Notes: generated by a model from the sequence alone, not told the origin. 51,874 bases of DNA from Desulfobacteraceae bacterium (GCA_016744295.1 JADGEQ010000047.1:1-51874), one strand, 5' to 3'; numbered from the stretch's first letter, positions 8,437 to 17,235 are shown. Translations and numbers: made by a program.

Positions 8437-8919
8437 ATGGCCAGGTCACCAAATCCGAAGGTAAGGGAATTTATTAAAATGTTGAATTATAATACAACAC
8501 AACTTGAAACAAGCTGCAACCAGTTGATCAATTCCTTTGGGTCCCTTGGATCCCTTGGGAAAACATCCATCTGGAAATGGGATAACCGGTTTGAAACAGT
8601 GCTGGCAGAATTCAATGTCACTGACAAAGAAAGTGTCCATCAAATTATCACCCGCCACATGGACAGCACCTGGGAGGCGGACATTCCATCCAATCCCCCC
8701 GGGGTGGTGCAAACGATCATTGATTATTTCGGAGGGCTCAACCCGGGCCAGATACTTTTCACATCGGATCCGGATCAGGATGGAATTCTCTTGTGTGCCT
8801 GGTGGCCCTGGGGAAACAATACCACTATTTCCATTCGACTTGCTGTGTTTGCCGACTCCCTGAACGATGAAGAAAATGATGCCCTGACCCAGCGTTTCCG
8901 AGGATGGTTCGGTCTTTAA
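8437..8919 (+). CDS. Hypothetical protein
   Basis: The protein has 160 residues and is soluble, with no signal peptide or membrane segment. No family was recognised. It is tryptophan-rich (TSIWKWDNRF, ICAWWPWGN-like LLCAWWPWGNN, RFRGWFGL at the end) and acidic in its second half. The ATG at 8437 has no visible ribosome-binding site; an in-frame ATG at 8479 follows AAGGTAAGGGA by ~10 bases and may be the true start. It is divergent from the U32 gene with ~90 bases between and stands alone before the amino-acid operon. Confidence 0.6.
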   Translation: MARSPNPKVREFIKMLNYNTTQLETSCNQLINSFGSLGSLGKTSIWKWDNRFETVLAEFNVTDKESVHQIITRHMDSTWEADIPSNPPGVVQTIIDYFGGLNPGQILFTSDPDQDGILLCAWWPWGNNTTISIRLAVFADSLNDEENDALTQRFRGWFGL

Positions 8920-9073
8920 TACTCGTCTTATAAAACCTGCGCCGAATGAAATAGTTTTTGACTTCCCATTGATTTCTTATTAGATTAATTTTCCAGAAAC
9001 GATATAAATAATTATCCAGACATAATTATTTTATATATTTTTTGGTGAAAGAATCCTAGTCAAAGTCAACATT

Positions 9074-9088
9074 GATACAAATTGTATC
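9074..9088. promoter_or_regulatory. Perfect palindrome upstream of the amino-acid operon (candidate operator)
   Basis: GATACAAATTGTATC is a perfect 15-base palindrome (7-bp arms around a central A) ending 20 bases before the start codon of the solute-binding protein gene at 9109 and 10 bases before its ribosome-binding site. Its place in the leader fits a repressor operator. No regulator gene is encoded next to the operon. The TTGTAT half-sites recall GntR-family sites, but this is only suggestive. Confidence 0.45.
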
Positions 9089-9108
9089 CCTAAAAAATGG
9101 AGAAACAT

Positions 9109-10026
9109 ATGAAAGGCTTCAACTGGCTCCTGATTTTATGGTTTTTCTTTACAGCCCCCTTTGCCCTGGCCGGGGAAATTGAAAAAATCCAGGCCAAGGG
9201 AGAACTTGTGGTTTCATTGAACAAGGGATACCCCCCCTTTGCCATGGTCATAGACAATCAATTAAGGGGACTGGACGTTGATCTGGGGTCTCTGGCGGCA
9301 GAGTATCTGGGCGTTCGGGTACGATTTGTCCAGCCCGAAACCTATGACCGGCAAATACCAACCCTGCTCTCGGGGGAGACCGATATCATTATTGCCGCCA
9401 TGACCCGTACCGTGGACCGGGGATTAAAGGTCAGTTTTACCGACCCCTATTTTGAGGTAAGCCAGGCAGCGCTTGTCACCCGGGCAATTGCCAAACCAGA
9501 AACAGAATCATATTTTGACCTGGTTGATATGAAAGGAATCATTCTGGGTGTCAAGGCAAACACCACCCATGAACAATTTGCCAGACAACTTTTTCCCAAA
9601 AATGCCATACGGTTATACCCCACCGCCGAGGAGGCGGCCAATGGACTGGTCAAGGGCCAGGTCAGTGCAATGACGGCAGACTCCCCCTTTATCAAGGTAT
9701 GGGCAAAAAGTCATCCCCAACACTATTTAAAAATCAAGCCTCTGCTGGCACCGGTTACCCGGGAATACTATGCCTTTGCCATCCGCCATGGAGATCCTGA
9801 TTTCCTAAACTGGCTGAACCTGTTCATCGACCAGATTAAAAACGATGGAACCCTTGGCCTTTTGACCCATGAATATTTTGATCAAATGCCATGGCTGAAA
9901 AACAGCAAAGGGGAAGAAAAAATCAGTCCTGCCCTTTTCCTGAAAAACAAATTTATTGCCCAACAAAAAAAGATGATTGAAAAAAGACGCCGGGAATTAA
10001 AAAACAATAAAATTATTTATGATTAG
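9109..10026 (+). CDS. Periplasmic solute-binding protein, family 3, first gene of the amino-acid operon
   Basis: The protein has 305 residues with a signal peptide (MKGFNWLLILWFFFTAPFALAG). The SBP_bac_3 signature is clear: GELVVSLNKGYPPFAM, LRGLDVDLGSLAAEYLG, TLLSGETDIIIAAMTRTVDRG (lobe-one signature), and LGVKANTTHEQF at the hinge. The tail after ~285 is lysine/arginine-rich (KKMIEKRRRELKNNK), unusual for the family. The ATG at 9109 is preferred over the in-frame ATG at 9097 because GGAG at 9099-9102 is correctly spaced for it. It heads a run with serine dehydratase, symporter and asparaginase but has no ABC permease or ATPase beside it, so it may sense or bind amino acids for another transporter. 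Confidence 0.85.
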   Translation: MKGFNWLLILWFFFTAPFALAGEIEKIQAKGELVVSLNKGYPPFAMVIDNQLRGLDVDLGSLAAEYLGVRVRFVQPETYDRQIPTLLSGETDIIIAAMTRTVDRGLKVSFTDPYFEVSQAALVTRAIAKPETESYFDLVDMKGIILGVKANTTHEQFARQLFPKNAIRLYPTAEEAANGLVKGQVSAMTADSPFIKVWAKSHPQHYLKIKPLLAPVTREYYAFAIRHGDPDFLNWLNLFIDQIKNDGTLGLLTHEYFDQMPWLKNSKGEEKISPALFLKNKFIAQQKKMIEKRRRELKNNKIIYD

Positions 10027-10107
10027 ACAGCCAACGGCTCCTATTATTTATTGTTTCAGCAGAATCCGGACAAGCCCGTTTCCCATTTAAACACCCAGGT
10101 AACTATT

Positions 10108-11544
10108 ATGAATAATTGTATTACAACTTCAATTTTTGACATATTTAAAACAGGCCCCGGCCCCTCCAGTTCACACACCATAGGTCCCATGAAAGCAGCG
10201 CTCTTATTTCGGGATGCCATGGCCAAACTGAGCTTGAATTCAACCGGGGAAAGCCTGGAGATTGATGTGCATCTGTTTGGTTCCCTTAGCCTTACCGGCA
10301 AAGGCCATGGCACCCACAAGGCGATTTTGGGGGGGCTTCTGGGCTGGGAACCGGAAAGTTGCGATTGCAACCTTCTCAGCCGGCTATTGGAAGAGACGGA
10401 AAAAATCTATGAAATTCCCTTTAATCCCAAGGCTAAAACCAAACCCCTTGAAACAAAACCGGCCAAAACCCAATTCATCAAATTTACATCCCACCATATC
10501 CACTTTGAAAAAGTCGGGGCAAAGCAACTGCCCTTTGACGGAGCAAAGCAACTGCCCTTTTCCAACACCCTAACCTTTAAACTCAGCCAGGGAAATCAAC
10601 TGCTGCTGGAAAAAGAGTACTATTCCATTGGCGGCGGATTTATCCAATGCAAGGGCGAAATTGAGCAAGAGAGAGAAAGACCACCCCATGCCTACGGAAA
10701 CATGAACCAACTGAGAAAAATACTGCGAAAAACCGGGCTCACCCTGAGCCAGGTCATACTGGAGAATGAACAGGCCCTCACCGGTAAATCCAAAAAACAA
10801 ATTTATGAAGGACTGGACAATATCATCGGGGCCATGTGTACCTCTGTTGAAAGGGGACTTTTAACCGACGGGGTCTTGCCCGGCCCCATCGGCCTTCTGC
10901 GCAAGGCAAGAATTCTCATGGAAAACTCCCATCACATGAAGCAGGAAACCGGCCGTTTTCTGGCCATGCTCAACGCCTATGCCATGGCAGCCTCGGAGGA
11001 GAATGCCGCAGGCCAGCGGGTGGTCACAGCGCCAACCTCGGGCTCGGCCGGGGTGATGCCCGGGGTAATCTATTTGTTAACCCACCAATACCATTTATCC
11101 CGGGAACAACTGAGAGAAGGGATGCTGGCAGCGGCGGCCATTGCCTTTATCGCCAAAAAGAATGCCAGTATTTCCGGTGCTGAGGTGGGCTGCCAGGGAG
11201 AAGTCGGGGTGGCCTCGTCCATGGCGGCAGCCTTTATGACCTATGCCCTGGAAGGCCCCGTAAAAAAGGTTGAAAATGCAGCAGAAATCGCCCTTGAACA
11301 CCAACTGGGAATGACCTGCGACCCGGTGGGGGGCTATGTACAGATTCCCTGCATTGAGAGAAATGCCGTGGGCGCAGTCACTGCGGTCAATGCCTATATC
11401 CTGGCAGAAGCCGGTGATCCGGCCCGTCAGAAGATTACCTTTGATGAAGTAGTAGAAACCATGATGGAAACAGGACAGGACATGTGTACCCGCTATAAAG
11501 AAACCGCCCTGGGAGGGCTGGCTGTTTGCTGTGTGTCCTGTTAA
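10108..11544 (+). CDS. sdaA: L-serine ammonia-lyase, iron-sulfur, single-chain type
   Basis: The enzyme converts L-serine to pyruvate and ammonia using a [4Fe-4S] cluster. The protein has 478 residues with fused beta and alpha domains. The N-terminal signature is SIFDIFKTGPGPSSSHTIGPMKAA. The alpha domain has TAPTSGSAGVMPGVIYLL, GAEVGCQGEVGVASSMAA, GMTCDPVGGYVQIPCIERNA and a C-terminal CCVSC; the cysteines in these motifs are the cluster ligands in the family. The ATG at 10108 matches the usual N-terminus and follows AGGT; a TTG at 10051 would add 19 residues unlike the family. An 8-codon tandem duplication (GAKQLPFD/GAKQLPFS) lies near residue 138. The gene is 81 bases after the solute-binding protein gene. 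Confidence 0.93.
   Translation: MNNCITTSIFDIFKTGPGPSSSHTIGPMKAALLFRDAMAKLSLNSTGESLEIDVHLFGSLSLTGKGHGTHKAILGGLLGWEPESCDCNLLSRLLEETEKIYEIPFNPKAKTKPLETKPAKTQFIKFTSHHIHFEKVGAKQLPFDGAKQLPFSNTLTFKLSQGNQLLLEKEYYSIGGGFIQCKGEIEQERERPPHAYGNMNQLRKILRKTGLTLSQVILENEQALTGKSKKQIYEGLDNIIGAMCTSVERGLLTDGVLPGPIGLLRKARILMENSHHMKQETGRFLAMLNAYAMAASEENAAGQRVVTAPTSGSAGVMPGVIYLLTHQYHLSREQLREGMLAAAAIAFIAKKNASISGAEVGCQGEVGVASSMAAAFMTYALEGPVKKVENAAEIALEHQLGMTCDPVGGYVQIPCIERNAVGAVTAVNAYILAEAGDPARQKITFDEVVETMMETGQDMCTRYKETALGGLAVCCVSC
10519..10560 (+). repeat. 24-bp tandem duplication inside the serine dehydratase gene
   Basis: The 18-mer GCAAAGCAACTGCCCTTT occurs at 10519-10536 and again at 10543-10560, a period of 24 bases that keeps the frame. 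The protein consequence is GAKQLPFDGAKQLPFS in the linker between the beta and alpha domains. The copies are identical at the DNA level, so the duplication looks recent or is subject to slippage. Confidence 0.85.
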
Positions 11545-11594
11545 TATTCGATTAAAAATATTCTTTGCACAAGATCCTTTTGAGGAGAGACCAA

Positions 11595-12812
11595 ATGAAA
11601 AAAATGAGCAACAGCAACTTGATCCTCATGGCCATGGCACTTGGCATTGTGGCCGGTTTTTTCCTGGGTGAAAAGGGAGCCATATTCGCCCCCCTGGGTG
11701 ATATTTTTATCCTATTGATTAAAATGGTGATTATCCCCTTGATTTTTTTCAGCATTATTTCCGGTGCAGCCGCCCTGGGTCAAACAAAATCCGCCGGTAA
11801 AATCGGGGTGTTCACCATTGCCTTCTATATGGGAACCTCTGCTGTCTCTGTTCTCCTGGGCCTTATCACAGGTAGTATTTTCAAGCCGGGGAAGGGGGTC
11901 ACCCTGCCCGAATCCCTGCGAACCGATGCCGCTACCTATGCCGAAAATGCTGATATTGCAGGGTTCTGGCAGACCGTTATGGGCATTATCCCTGAAAATC
12001 CATTCGAATCCCTGGTGTCGGGCAACATTCTCCAAATCCTTTTCTTTGCCCTCTTTTTCGGAATTGCCCTGTCCGTGATCCCCGATGAAAAACGCCAGCC
12101 CCTGATTGACCTGGTGGATACCATTAACCAGGCCATGATCTGGATGATCAAAAAAATTCTGATCATCGCCCCAATCGGAGTGTTCGGCCTCATGGTCAAC
12201 TCCATTGCACTGTTTGGCATGGATATTATGAAACTGGTTCTGGCATTGCTGGCAGTTTTTTCCGGAACCCTGGCCCTGATCCATTTTGGCATAATTCCCC
12301 TGCTGGCAATGGTTCTGGGCCGGATGAATCCCGTAAAATTTCTTGGGGGCATGAAGGAAACCCAGATACTGGCCTTTGCCAGTGCCTCCTCCATGGCCAC
12401 CCTGCCCGTAAACAAGCAGGAATGTGAGGCCCTGGGTGTAAAACCCGAAGTCACGGCCTTTGTACTCCCCCTGGGGGCAACCATCAACATGAACGGCAAT
12501 GCCATGCTCTATGCCCTGACCGCCACCTTTTTTGCCCAGATGTTTGAGGTTGAACTGGGTATGGCCCAATATGTGGCTATTGTGCTTACCTCTGTGCTCG
12601 GGGCCATCGGCACGGCAGGGGTCCCGGGACCAGCTCTTTTGGTGGTGGCGGTTCTGGTGGCTGCGGGTATCCCCCTGGCGGGCCTTCCTCTGATCTTTGG
12701 GGTGGACCGGCTCTTTGATATGATGAGAACCTCCACCAATGTCCTGGGGGATGCTTCCTGTGCCGTTATTGTTAGTCGAATGCTTGAAGGAGAATCAATA
12801 AAAACCAAATGA
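11595..12812 (+). CDS. DAACS-family sodium- or proton-coupled dicarboxylate/amino-acid symporter
   Basis: The protein has 405 residues with about eight hydrophobic segments plus re-entrant hairpins. The hairpin-1 motif is SSMATLP (SSSATLP-like), the unwound TM7 motif is TINMNGNAML (NMDG-like), and TM8 is FDMMRTSTNVLGD. The TM8 aspartate and arginine that hold acidic amino acids in characterised relatives are present, so aspartate, glutamate or C4-dicarboxylates are the likely substrates. The ATG at 11595 follows GAGGAG. Its stop overlaps the asparaginase start by 4 bases (ATGA), so the two are translationally coupled: asparaginase would make aspartate, which this carrier could import or exchange. 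Confidence 0.9.
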   Translation: MKKMSNSNLILMAMALGIVAGFFLGEKGAIFAPLGDIFILLIKMVIIPLIFFSIISGAAALGQTKSAGKIGVFTIAFYMGTSAVSVLLGLITGSIFKPGKGVTLPESLRTDAATYAENADIAGFWQTVMGIIPENPFESLVSGNILQILFFALFFGIALSVIPDEKRQPLIDLVDTINQAMIWMIKKILIIAPIGVFGLMVNSIALFGMDIMKLVLALLAVFSGTLALIHFGIIPLLAMVLGRMNPVKFLGGMKETQILAFASASSMATLPVNKQECEALGVKPEVTAFVLPLGATINMNGNAMLYALTATFFAQMFEVELGMAQYVAIVLTSVLGAIGTAGVPGPALLVVAVLVAAGIPLAGLPLIFGVDRLFDMMRTSTNVLGDASCAVIVSRMLEGESIKTK

Positions 12813-13804
12813 AACCCCTTGCCCGCATCACCATACTGGCAACCGGCGGCACCATTGCCGGAGTTGCCCCCTCATCCACCCAGCCCGGATATACCTCGGG
12901 AAAAATCGATATTAACAATATGCTCCAGGCAGTGCCCAACCTTGCAAAACTGGCCCAGGTCAAAGGGGAGCAATTTTCAAATGTGGGGTCCCAGGACATG
13001 TCCTTTGAAATTATGATTGGGCTTGCCCGAAGGATAAATGAGCTTCTTGCAGCAGATGAAACAGACGGGGTTGTGGTTACCCATGGCACCGATACCATGG
13101 AGGAAACCGCTTTTTTCTTAAACCTGACCATAAAAAGTGCCAAACCCGTTGTCATGACGGGTGCCATGCGGCCCTTCACAGCCTTGAGTGCAGACGGTCC
13201 CTTAAACCTTTACAATTCCGTGGCCGTGGCAGCCGATCCAAACTCCTGGGAACGGGGGGTGATGGTGGTGATGAATGACAGAATCCACGGCGCCCATTCC
13301 CTGACCAAGACCAACACCACCGCGGTGGAAACCTTTTTATCCCCCATAAACGGACTCATGGGCACTGTGATCTATGGCGCCATTCAATATTACAGATCCC
13401 CCTTCCGGAAACACACAAATATCAGCGAATTTTCCCTTGAAGGGGTAACCTGTCTTCCCCGGGTGGATATCATGTACGCCTGTGCAGACATGCCCCCGGA
13501 TCTGATTGACTGCTCCGTGGCCAATGGGGCCAAGGGGATTATCATCGCCGGAGACGGCAATGGAAATATGAATGAGGCCACCTTGCAAAAGGCCGCCCAA
13601 ATGGCAAGCCTAGGCATCTTCATTGTTCGTTCTTCCCGGGTTTCCACTGGAACCGTGGGCAGAAATATGGAGGTGGATGATGATGCCAATCAATTTATTG
13701 CTTCCGACGAACTCAACCCGGCCAAGGCAAGAATTCTGCTCATGGTGGCCCTTTTAAGCAAGCGCAGTTTCCAGCAGGTCCAGAATCTTTATTATTCCTA
13801 TTGA
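12809..13804 (+). CDS. ansA: L-asparaginase, type II sequence class without signal peptide
   Basis: The enzyme hydrolyses L-asparagine to aspartate and ammonia. The protein has 331 residues. Catalytic motifs are nearly identical to type II enzymes: TILATGGTIAG (nucleophile threonine at 15), a tyrosine in the flexible lid (PGYTSGK), VGSQDM, VTHGTDTMEETAFF with the second Thr-Asp pair, and the lysine in SLTKTNTT. The C-terminal GDGNGNMNE and VRSSRVSTGTVG complete the dimer active site. There is no signal peptide, so unlike E. coli AnsB it should be cytoplasmic. The start overlaps the symporter stop. It is the last gene of the operon, 38 bases before the convergent amidase. Confidence 0.93.
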   Translation: MKPLARITILATGGTIAGVAPSSTQPGYTSGKIDINNMLQAVPNLAKLAQVKGEQFSNVGSQDMSFEIMIGLARRINELLAADETDGVVVTHGTDTMEETAFFLNLTIKSAKPVVMTGAMRPFTALSADGPLNLYNSVAVAADPNSWERGVMVVMNDRIHGAHSLTKTNTTAVETFLSPINGLMGTVIYGAIQYYRSPFRKHTNISEFSLEGVTCLPRVDIMYACADMPPDLIDCSVANGAKGIIIAGDGNGNMNEATLQKAAQMASLGIFIVRSSRVSTGTVGRNMEVDDDANQFIASDELNPAKARILLMVALLSKRSFQQVQNLYYSY

Positions 13805-13842
13805 TACAATTTTTATGCACTTATATCTTTCATCATCTAATT

Positions 13843-15165
13843 TCATCCAGGGGGCAGGGGCAGGTAAATCTTTGCCCCCCTGGGTAAATGGCTAAAATCA
13901 ACTATTTTATCTCCAGTCAAAAGCTTTCCCAGCGATAAATTATAAATCGTTTCAGCTGCTTTATATCTTTTGCCCGCTATTTGATAGGCGGTTTTGACCC
14001 GGGTAATCAGAAAAGGCCCTTTATACCCCACAATTAATCGTGTCCCCATGGGCAGGTCATCCCAGTCTGAAATTTTAGAACCGGGAGAAACCCGGCCCGA
14101 GGGCAAAAAATAAATGGTGGTATCCTTTTTGTATGCCGGTCCTGCGTGGGACCAGGCTGTCATATTACTGGAAATGATTTTGACCTGAGTCTGGGCCTGA
14201 CTCTGAATAACATCAGGGGTGACATCCTGGTTGAGTAGCACCTTTGTATTCACTGGCAAGTAACGCCACCCAATTTTACCGGCAATTTTATTCCCCGGCA
14301 GTGTTTGTCCACCGGGCAAAAGATAGACCGTGGTCTGTTGGTTGTAGTCCCCCCCTGCAATGGACCAGGCCGAATTGGTCTTTGATATCAGATTAGAACC
14401 ATACTCCGCAGGTTTTGCCAAGGGTAGTGGCCCCTTTTCGGGGGGGCCGTAAAATACCAGTGCCAATTCAGGATCTGCCATAAGTCTGCCCGCCGCAACA
14501 TCCGGGTCATATTTCCAGTTAGATTTCATCCCGGCTTTGGTCCGGTTAAAATTTTTTGCACACCGTTTGCGGCCCCTGTGATTTTTCCTGAACCAGGGAT
14601 TGGGTTTTCCATAGGCCACCTGACTGTGGGTCAGTACATCCCGGTCAGTAATCTTGTAAAATTTTTCTAAAATATCAATGAGCAACCCCAGAGAGTTATA
14701 TTGGGCAACGGTAATGGGTGCCGTATGATATCCTGCCAATTCAATGCCCACTGAAACATTGCTGATATCTGTTTGACCATTCCACATGGAGCGACCGGCA
14801 TGATCTGCCCGGTATTTTTTATCTAAAATCCGGTAGGTTCGCCCGTTTCTGGCGATCACATAGTGGGCATGCCCCCCGGGTGTTTTATATCCACTTTGAA
14901 ATTGCTTTCCCTTGGACACCACCCGAAGGGTTGCATCAAGGCCAAGCTCAGAGGTATGGACAATAATATATCGGGTTTTTTGACGTATTTTTTTTTCAAA
15001 TTTGGGATTTAAACGAGAACGGTGATCAACCAGTTTTTTCTGAAATTTTTGATATTGAGACAAGCTGTACCCCTCTGACAGAGAAGGCATGACCACCTGA
15101 AAACAAAAAAAAATCAGCCAAAAAACGATCCCTTGGCCGGCGGTAAACGGGCAGTCTTTTATCAT
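13843..15165 (-). CDS. Secreted N-acetylmuramoyl-L-alanine amidase with three C-terminal repeats
   Basis: The protein has 440 residues. An N-terminal hydrophobic segment (residues 11-30) should export it. Residues ~65-205 form an Amidase_2/PGRP domain: YIIVHTSE (H70), HYVIARNGRTYRI, DHAGRSMWNG, SVGIELAG and VLTHSQVAYGKPNPW (H180). H70 and H180 are the expected zinc ligands; the third is not obvious, with C202 possible as in T7 lysozyme-type enzymes. Residues ~265-311, 336-379 and 391-436 are three copies of a unit with pattern [ST]A-[WY]-x2-AG-x2-Y-x4-T-x-Y-x-L, then PG-x-KI, then LP-x-GT. These may be wall-binding. No clear ribosome-binding site precedes the ATG. The gene follows the HDOD gene after 29 bases. 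Confidence 0.82.
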   Translation of the reverse strand: MIKDCPFTAGQGIVFWLIFFCFQVVMPSLSEGYSLSQYQKFQKKLVDHRSRLNPKFEKKIRQKTRYIIVHTSELGLDATLRVVSKGKQFQSGYKTPGGHAHYVIARNGRTYRILDKKYRADHAGRSMWNGQTDISNVSVGIELAGYHTAPITVAQYNSLGLLIDILEKFYKITDRDVLTHSQVAYGKPNPWFRKNHRGRKRCAKNFNRTKAGMKSNWKYDPDVAAGRLMADPELALVFYGPPEKGPLPLAKPAEYGSNLISKTNSAWSIAGGDYNQQTTVYLLPGGQTLPGNKIAGKIGWRYLPVNTKVLLNQDVTPDVIQSQAQTQVKIISSNMTAWSHAGPAYKKDTTIYFLPSGRVSPGSKISDWDDLPMGTRLIVGYKGPFLITRVKTAYQIAGKRYKAAETIYNLSLGKLLTGDKIVDFSHLPRGAKIYLPLPPG

Positions 15166-15194
15166 CTATTTTTCATGATCTCTTTCATAACGGG

Positions 15195-16043
15195 TCATAC
15201 AATCAGGCGGGCCAGTTCTTTTGCTTTTTCAAATCCAGGTTCGATAAGGGCCTCCATTTTTGCCCCGGGCACCCCATAGGCATCCCTGGCCTCGGCAATC
15301 ATCTCTTCAATGCCGGAATTGGCCTCATCTTCCCGGAGAATGGCCACAAGTCGCACAGGTCCCAGGGATTCATAGTCTGTGACCGATTCCCCATGGTGTC
15401 CTCGAATGGCCGCAGCAATATTTTCCGGAAGCCCCCATTCACTGCAGATCCAGGCAGCCACCTGGGCATGTTCCCATTCAAGATGCTCCCTTTCCAGGAC
15501 AGCCAGATCTCCGCCCTCAAGGTGCCATTTTTTAAAAATCGGATCATATTCCTCACTTCGGTGGCAGGCAAGAAAGGGTAATGCCATATCCTGAAGAAAA
15601 GCGGCTGTAAAGCATTCGCCTTCTTTTGCCGGGCAAAGTATTTGGGCAAGATCACTTGCCAATACAGCCCGTTTGGCCGATGCCAGCCAGAATTCTCCCG
15701 GATCATGCCATTGACAGGATTGTTTTGGAAGACCCTTTGCAACGCCCACACCCAACACCATGGATTCCAGTTGGGATATCCCCACCAAAGCAATGGCCTG
15801 GGTAAGATTCTCAACTTTTTTACTGGGCGAAAAGGCAGCGGAATTTGCGATGCCCAATACCTTCACCGATAACCCCGGATCAAGGGAAAGAGAGTCTGCA
15901 ATGGTGCTGATGGAGGAATAGGGACTTCGGATTTTTTGAAGAATTTGCATCACCACCGCCGGAAAGGAAGGAAGCACATACCCCTTGAGTATTTTTTTTA
16001 ATTTTGCTTTTGGATTTGTCTTTTTGCTAAAAAAAGAGAACAT
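15195..16043 (-). CDS. HDOD-domain signalling protein
   Basis: The protein has 282 residues and is soluble. The HDOD core spans roughly 18-220: LPSFPAVVMQILQKIRSP, IADSLSLDPGLSVKVLGIANSAAF, NLTQAIALVGISQLESMVLGVGV, then a helix-rich second half with HLEWEHAQVAAWICSEWGLPENIAAAIRGHH. HDOD proteins resemble HD phosphohydrolases but usually lack complete metal sites and act in regulatory networks. The HGH-type residues near the end (RGHHGE) are retained. The ATG follows AAGGTGAG. It lies 31 bases after the channel gene and 29 before the amidase gene, so the three are probably one transcript, linking signalling, a membrane channel and wall turnover. Confidence 0.85.
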   Translation of the reverse strand: MFSFFSKKTNPKAKLKKILKGYVLPSFPAVVMQILQKIRSPYSSISTIADSLSLDPGLSVKVLGIANSAAFSPSKKVENLTQAIALVGISQLESMVLGVGVAKGLPKQSCQWHDPGEFWLASAKRAVLASDLAQILCPAKEGECFTAAFLQDMALPFLACHRSEEYDPIFKKWHLEGGDLAVLEREHLEWEHAQVAAWICSEWGLPENIAAAIRGHHGESVTDYESLGPVRLVAILREDEANSGIEEMIAEARDAYGVPGAKMEALIEPGFEKAKELARLIV

Positions 16044-16074
16044 ATCTCACCTTATTTGATTATTCAGAAATTGA

Positions 16075-17235
16075 TTATTCAGCACGACGTGCCATTTTAT
16101 TTCCCAATATACTTAACAATCCCCCAAGCCCCATATATCCGGTGATTGCCTGCAAAGTAACAAATATCTGGGCGACCAGGGATGCAGGCAGGGCATCTCC
16201 GTAACCAAGGGTTGTCAGGGTCACAAAACTAAAATAAATGGGGGAAAACCAGGTTGCATGGGGGCCAAAATCAATGGCCACCTGGGTATAAATACCTGCA
16301 AACACAAGGGTGGCCGCCAGCAGCCACACAAACCACCGCAGAATACTTCGGCCGCAGTCGGATGTGAACCACCAGATCCAATAAATGAGTTTGTTCAACT
16401 GGCTTTGGGTCTGAAACTCGTATAAATAATTTTCATCTGCAATATATCGACGAACCAGATAGGCACCCCTAAGATCCAACCCCCGGATATCCGCTCCGAT
16501 CCAGTCGGCCTTTTTAAAATTCCGGATTCCCAGCAAACGGCACCCCTGCATATTGGCCAGCTCAAAATTGGTATTGGTCACATTGCTGTGCTTTAAATCA
16601 CTTTTTTCCAAATTTGCCCGGGTAAAAACAGCTCCGGCCAAATCTGCTTCAGACAGTCTGGCCCGGGTCAGGTCCGAAGCCCGCAAATCAGCTGCAACCA
16701 AGGTGGAACGACTGAGTACCGCATCGCTCAAATCAGCGTTTATCATGCTGGCATGGGAAAGGTCAGCCCCGCCGAATCCGCACATTTTTGCACTACATTC
16801 ATTTAAGCTGGCATGGCTCAGATCAGCCCCGATAAACTCCGCCTCATCCAGAATGGATTTTTCCAGGCTGGCACCCTGTAAAACCGAATAGCTTAGATTG
16901 GCCTTGGCAAAATTGACCCGGTTCATACTGGCAAAGGACAAATCATATCCGGAAAGGTCAAGGCCGGACAGATCTTCGTTGTTAATACTGATTCCCCGCA
17001 AATCCAATTTCAGGGGCCGCTGGCGATTCCCGGTCAGGCACTCGGCTTTCAGCCGATGAATCATATGGGCCTGGCAGGTCCCGGTAAAATTAGGATCTGG
17101 CTGATTCCAGCGAGATTTCAATGCTTTTATCTCTGAATTGATAACCGAACCCCCTTTTTTAGATAGCCCATTCAGCCCATTCCATATGGCCCTCAACATT
17201 TCGCTGCAATTTTTTTTCTCGCGCTTTACTGACAT
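16075..17235 (-). CDS. Pentapeptide-repeat protein fused to a two-helix potassium-channel pore
   Basis: The protein has 386 residues. Residues ~80-260 are pentapeptide repeats of the A(D/N)Lxx type (LSGLDLSGYDLSFASMNRVNFAKANLSYS ... ADLAGAVFTRANLEKSDLKHS), which fold as a right-handed beta-helix. The C-terminal ~110 residues contain two hydrophobic helices flanking FVTLTTLGYGDALPA, an ion-channel selectivity filter (TxGYGD) of the Ion_trans_2 type. The pentapeptide solenoid would be the cytoplasmic part. Several starts are possible; the ATG at 17235 has GGGA 9 bases upstream, while TTG at 17248-17250 and ATG at 17244 lack a spaced site. Confidence 0.88.
   Translation of the reverse strand: MSVKREKKNCSEMLRAIWNGLNGLSKKGGSVINSEIKALKSRWNQPDPNFTGTCQAHMIHRLKAECLTGNRQRPLKLDLRGISINNEDLSGLDLSGYDLSFASMNRVNFAKANLSYSVLQGASLEKSILDEAEFIGADLSHASLNECSAKMCGFGGADLSHASMINADLSDAVLSRSTLVAADLRASDLTRARLSEADLAGAVFTRANLEKSDLKHSNVTNTNFELANMQGCRLLGIRNFKKADWIGADIRGLDLRGAYLVRRYIADENYLYEFQTQSQLNKLIYWIWWFTSDCGRSILRWFVWLLAATLVFAGIYTQVAIDFGPHATWFSPIYFSFVTLTTLGYGDALPASLVAQIFVTLQAITGYMGLGGLLSILGNKMARRAE

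Noticed and set aside
11712..12569. A 285-codon minus-strand frame opposite the symporter gene.
   Set aside because: Translation is rich in Gly, His and Gln with no family pattern; the plus-strand symporter is unmistakable.
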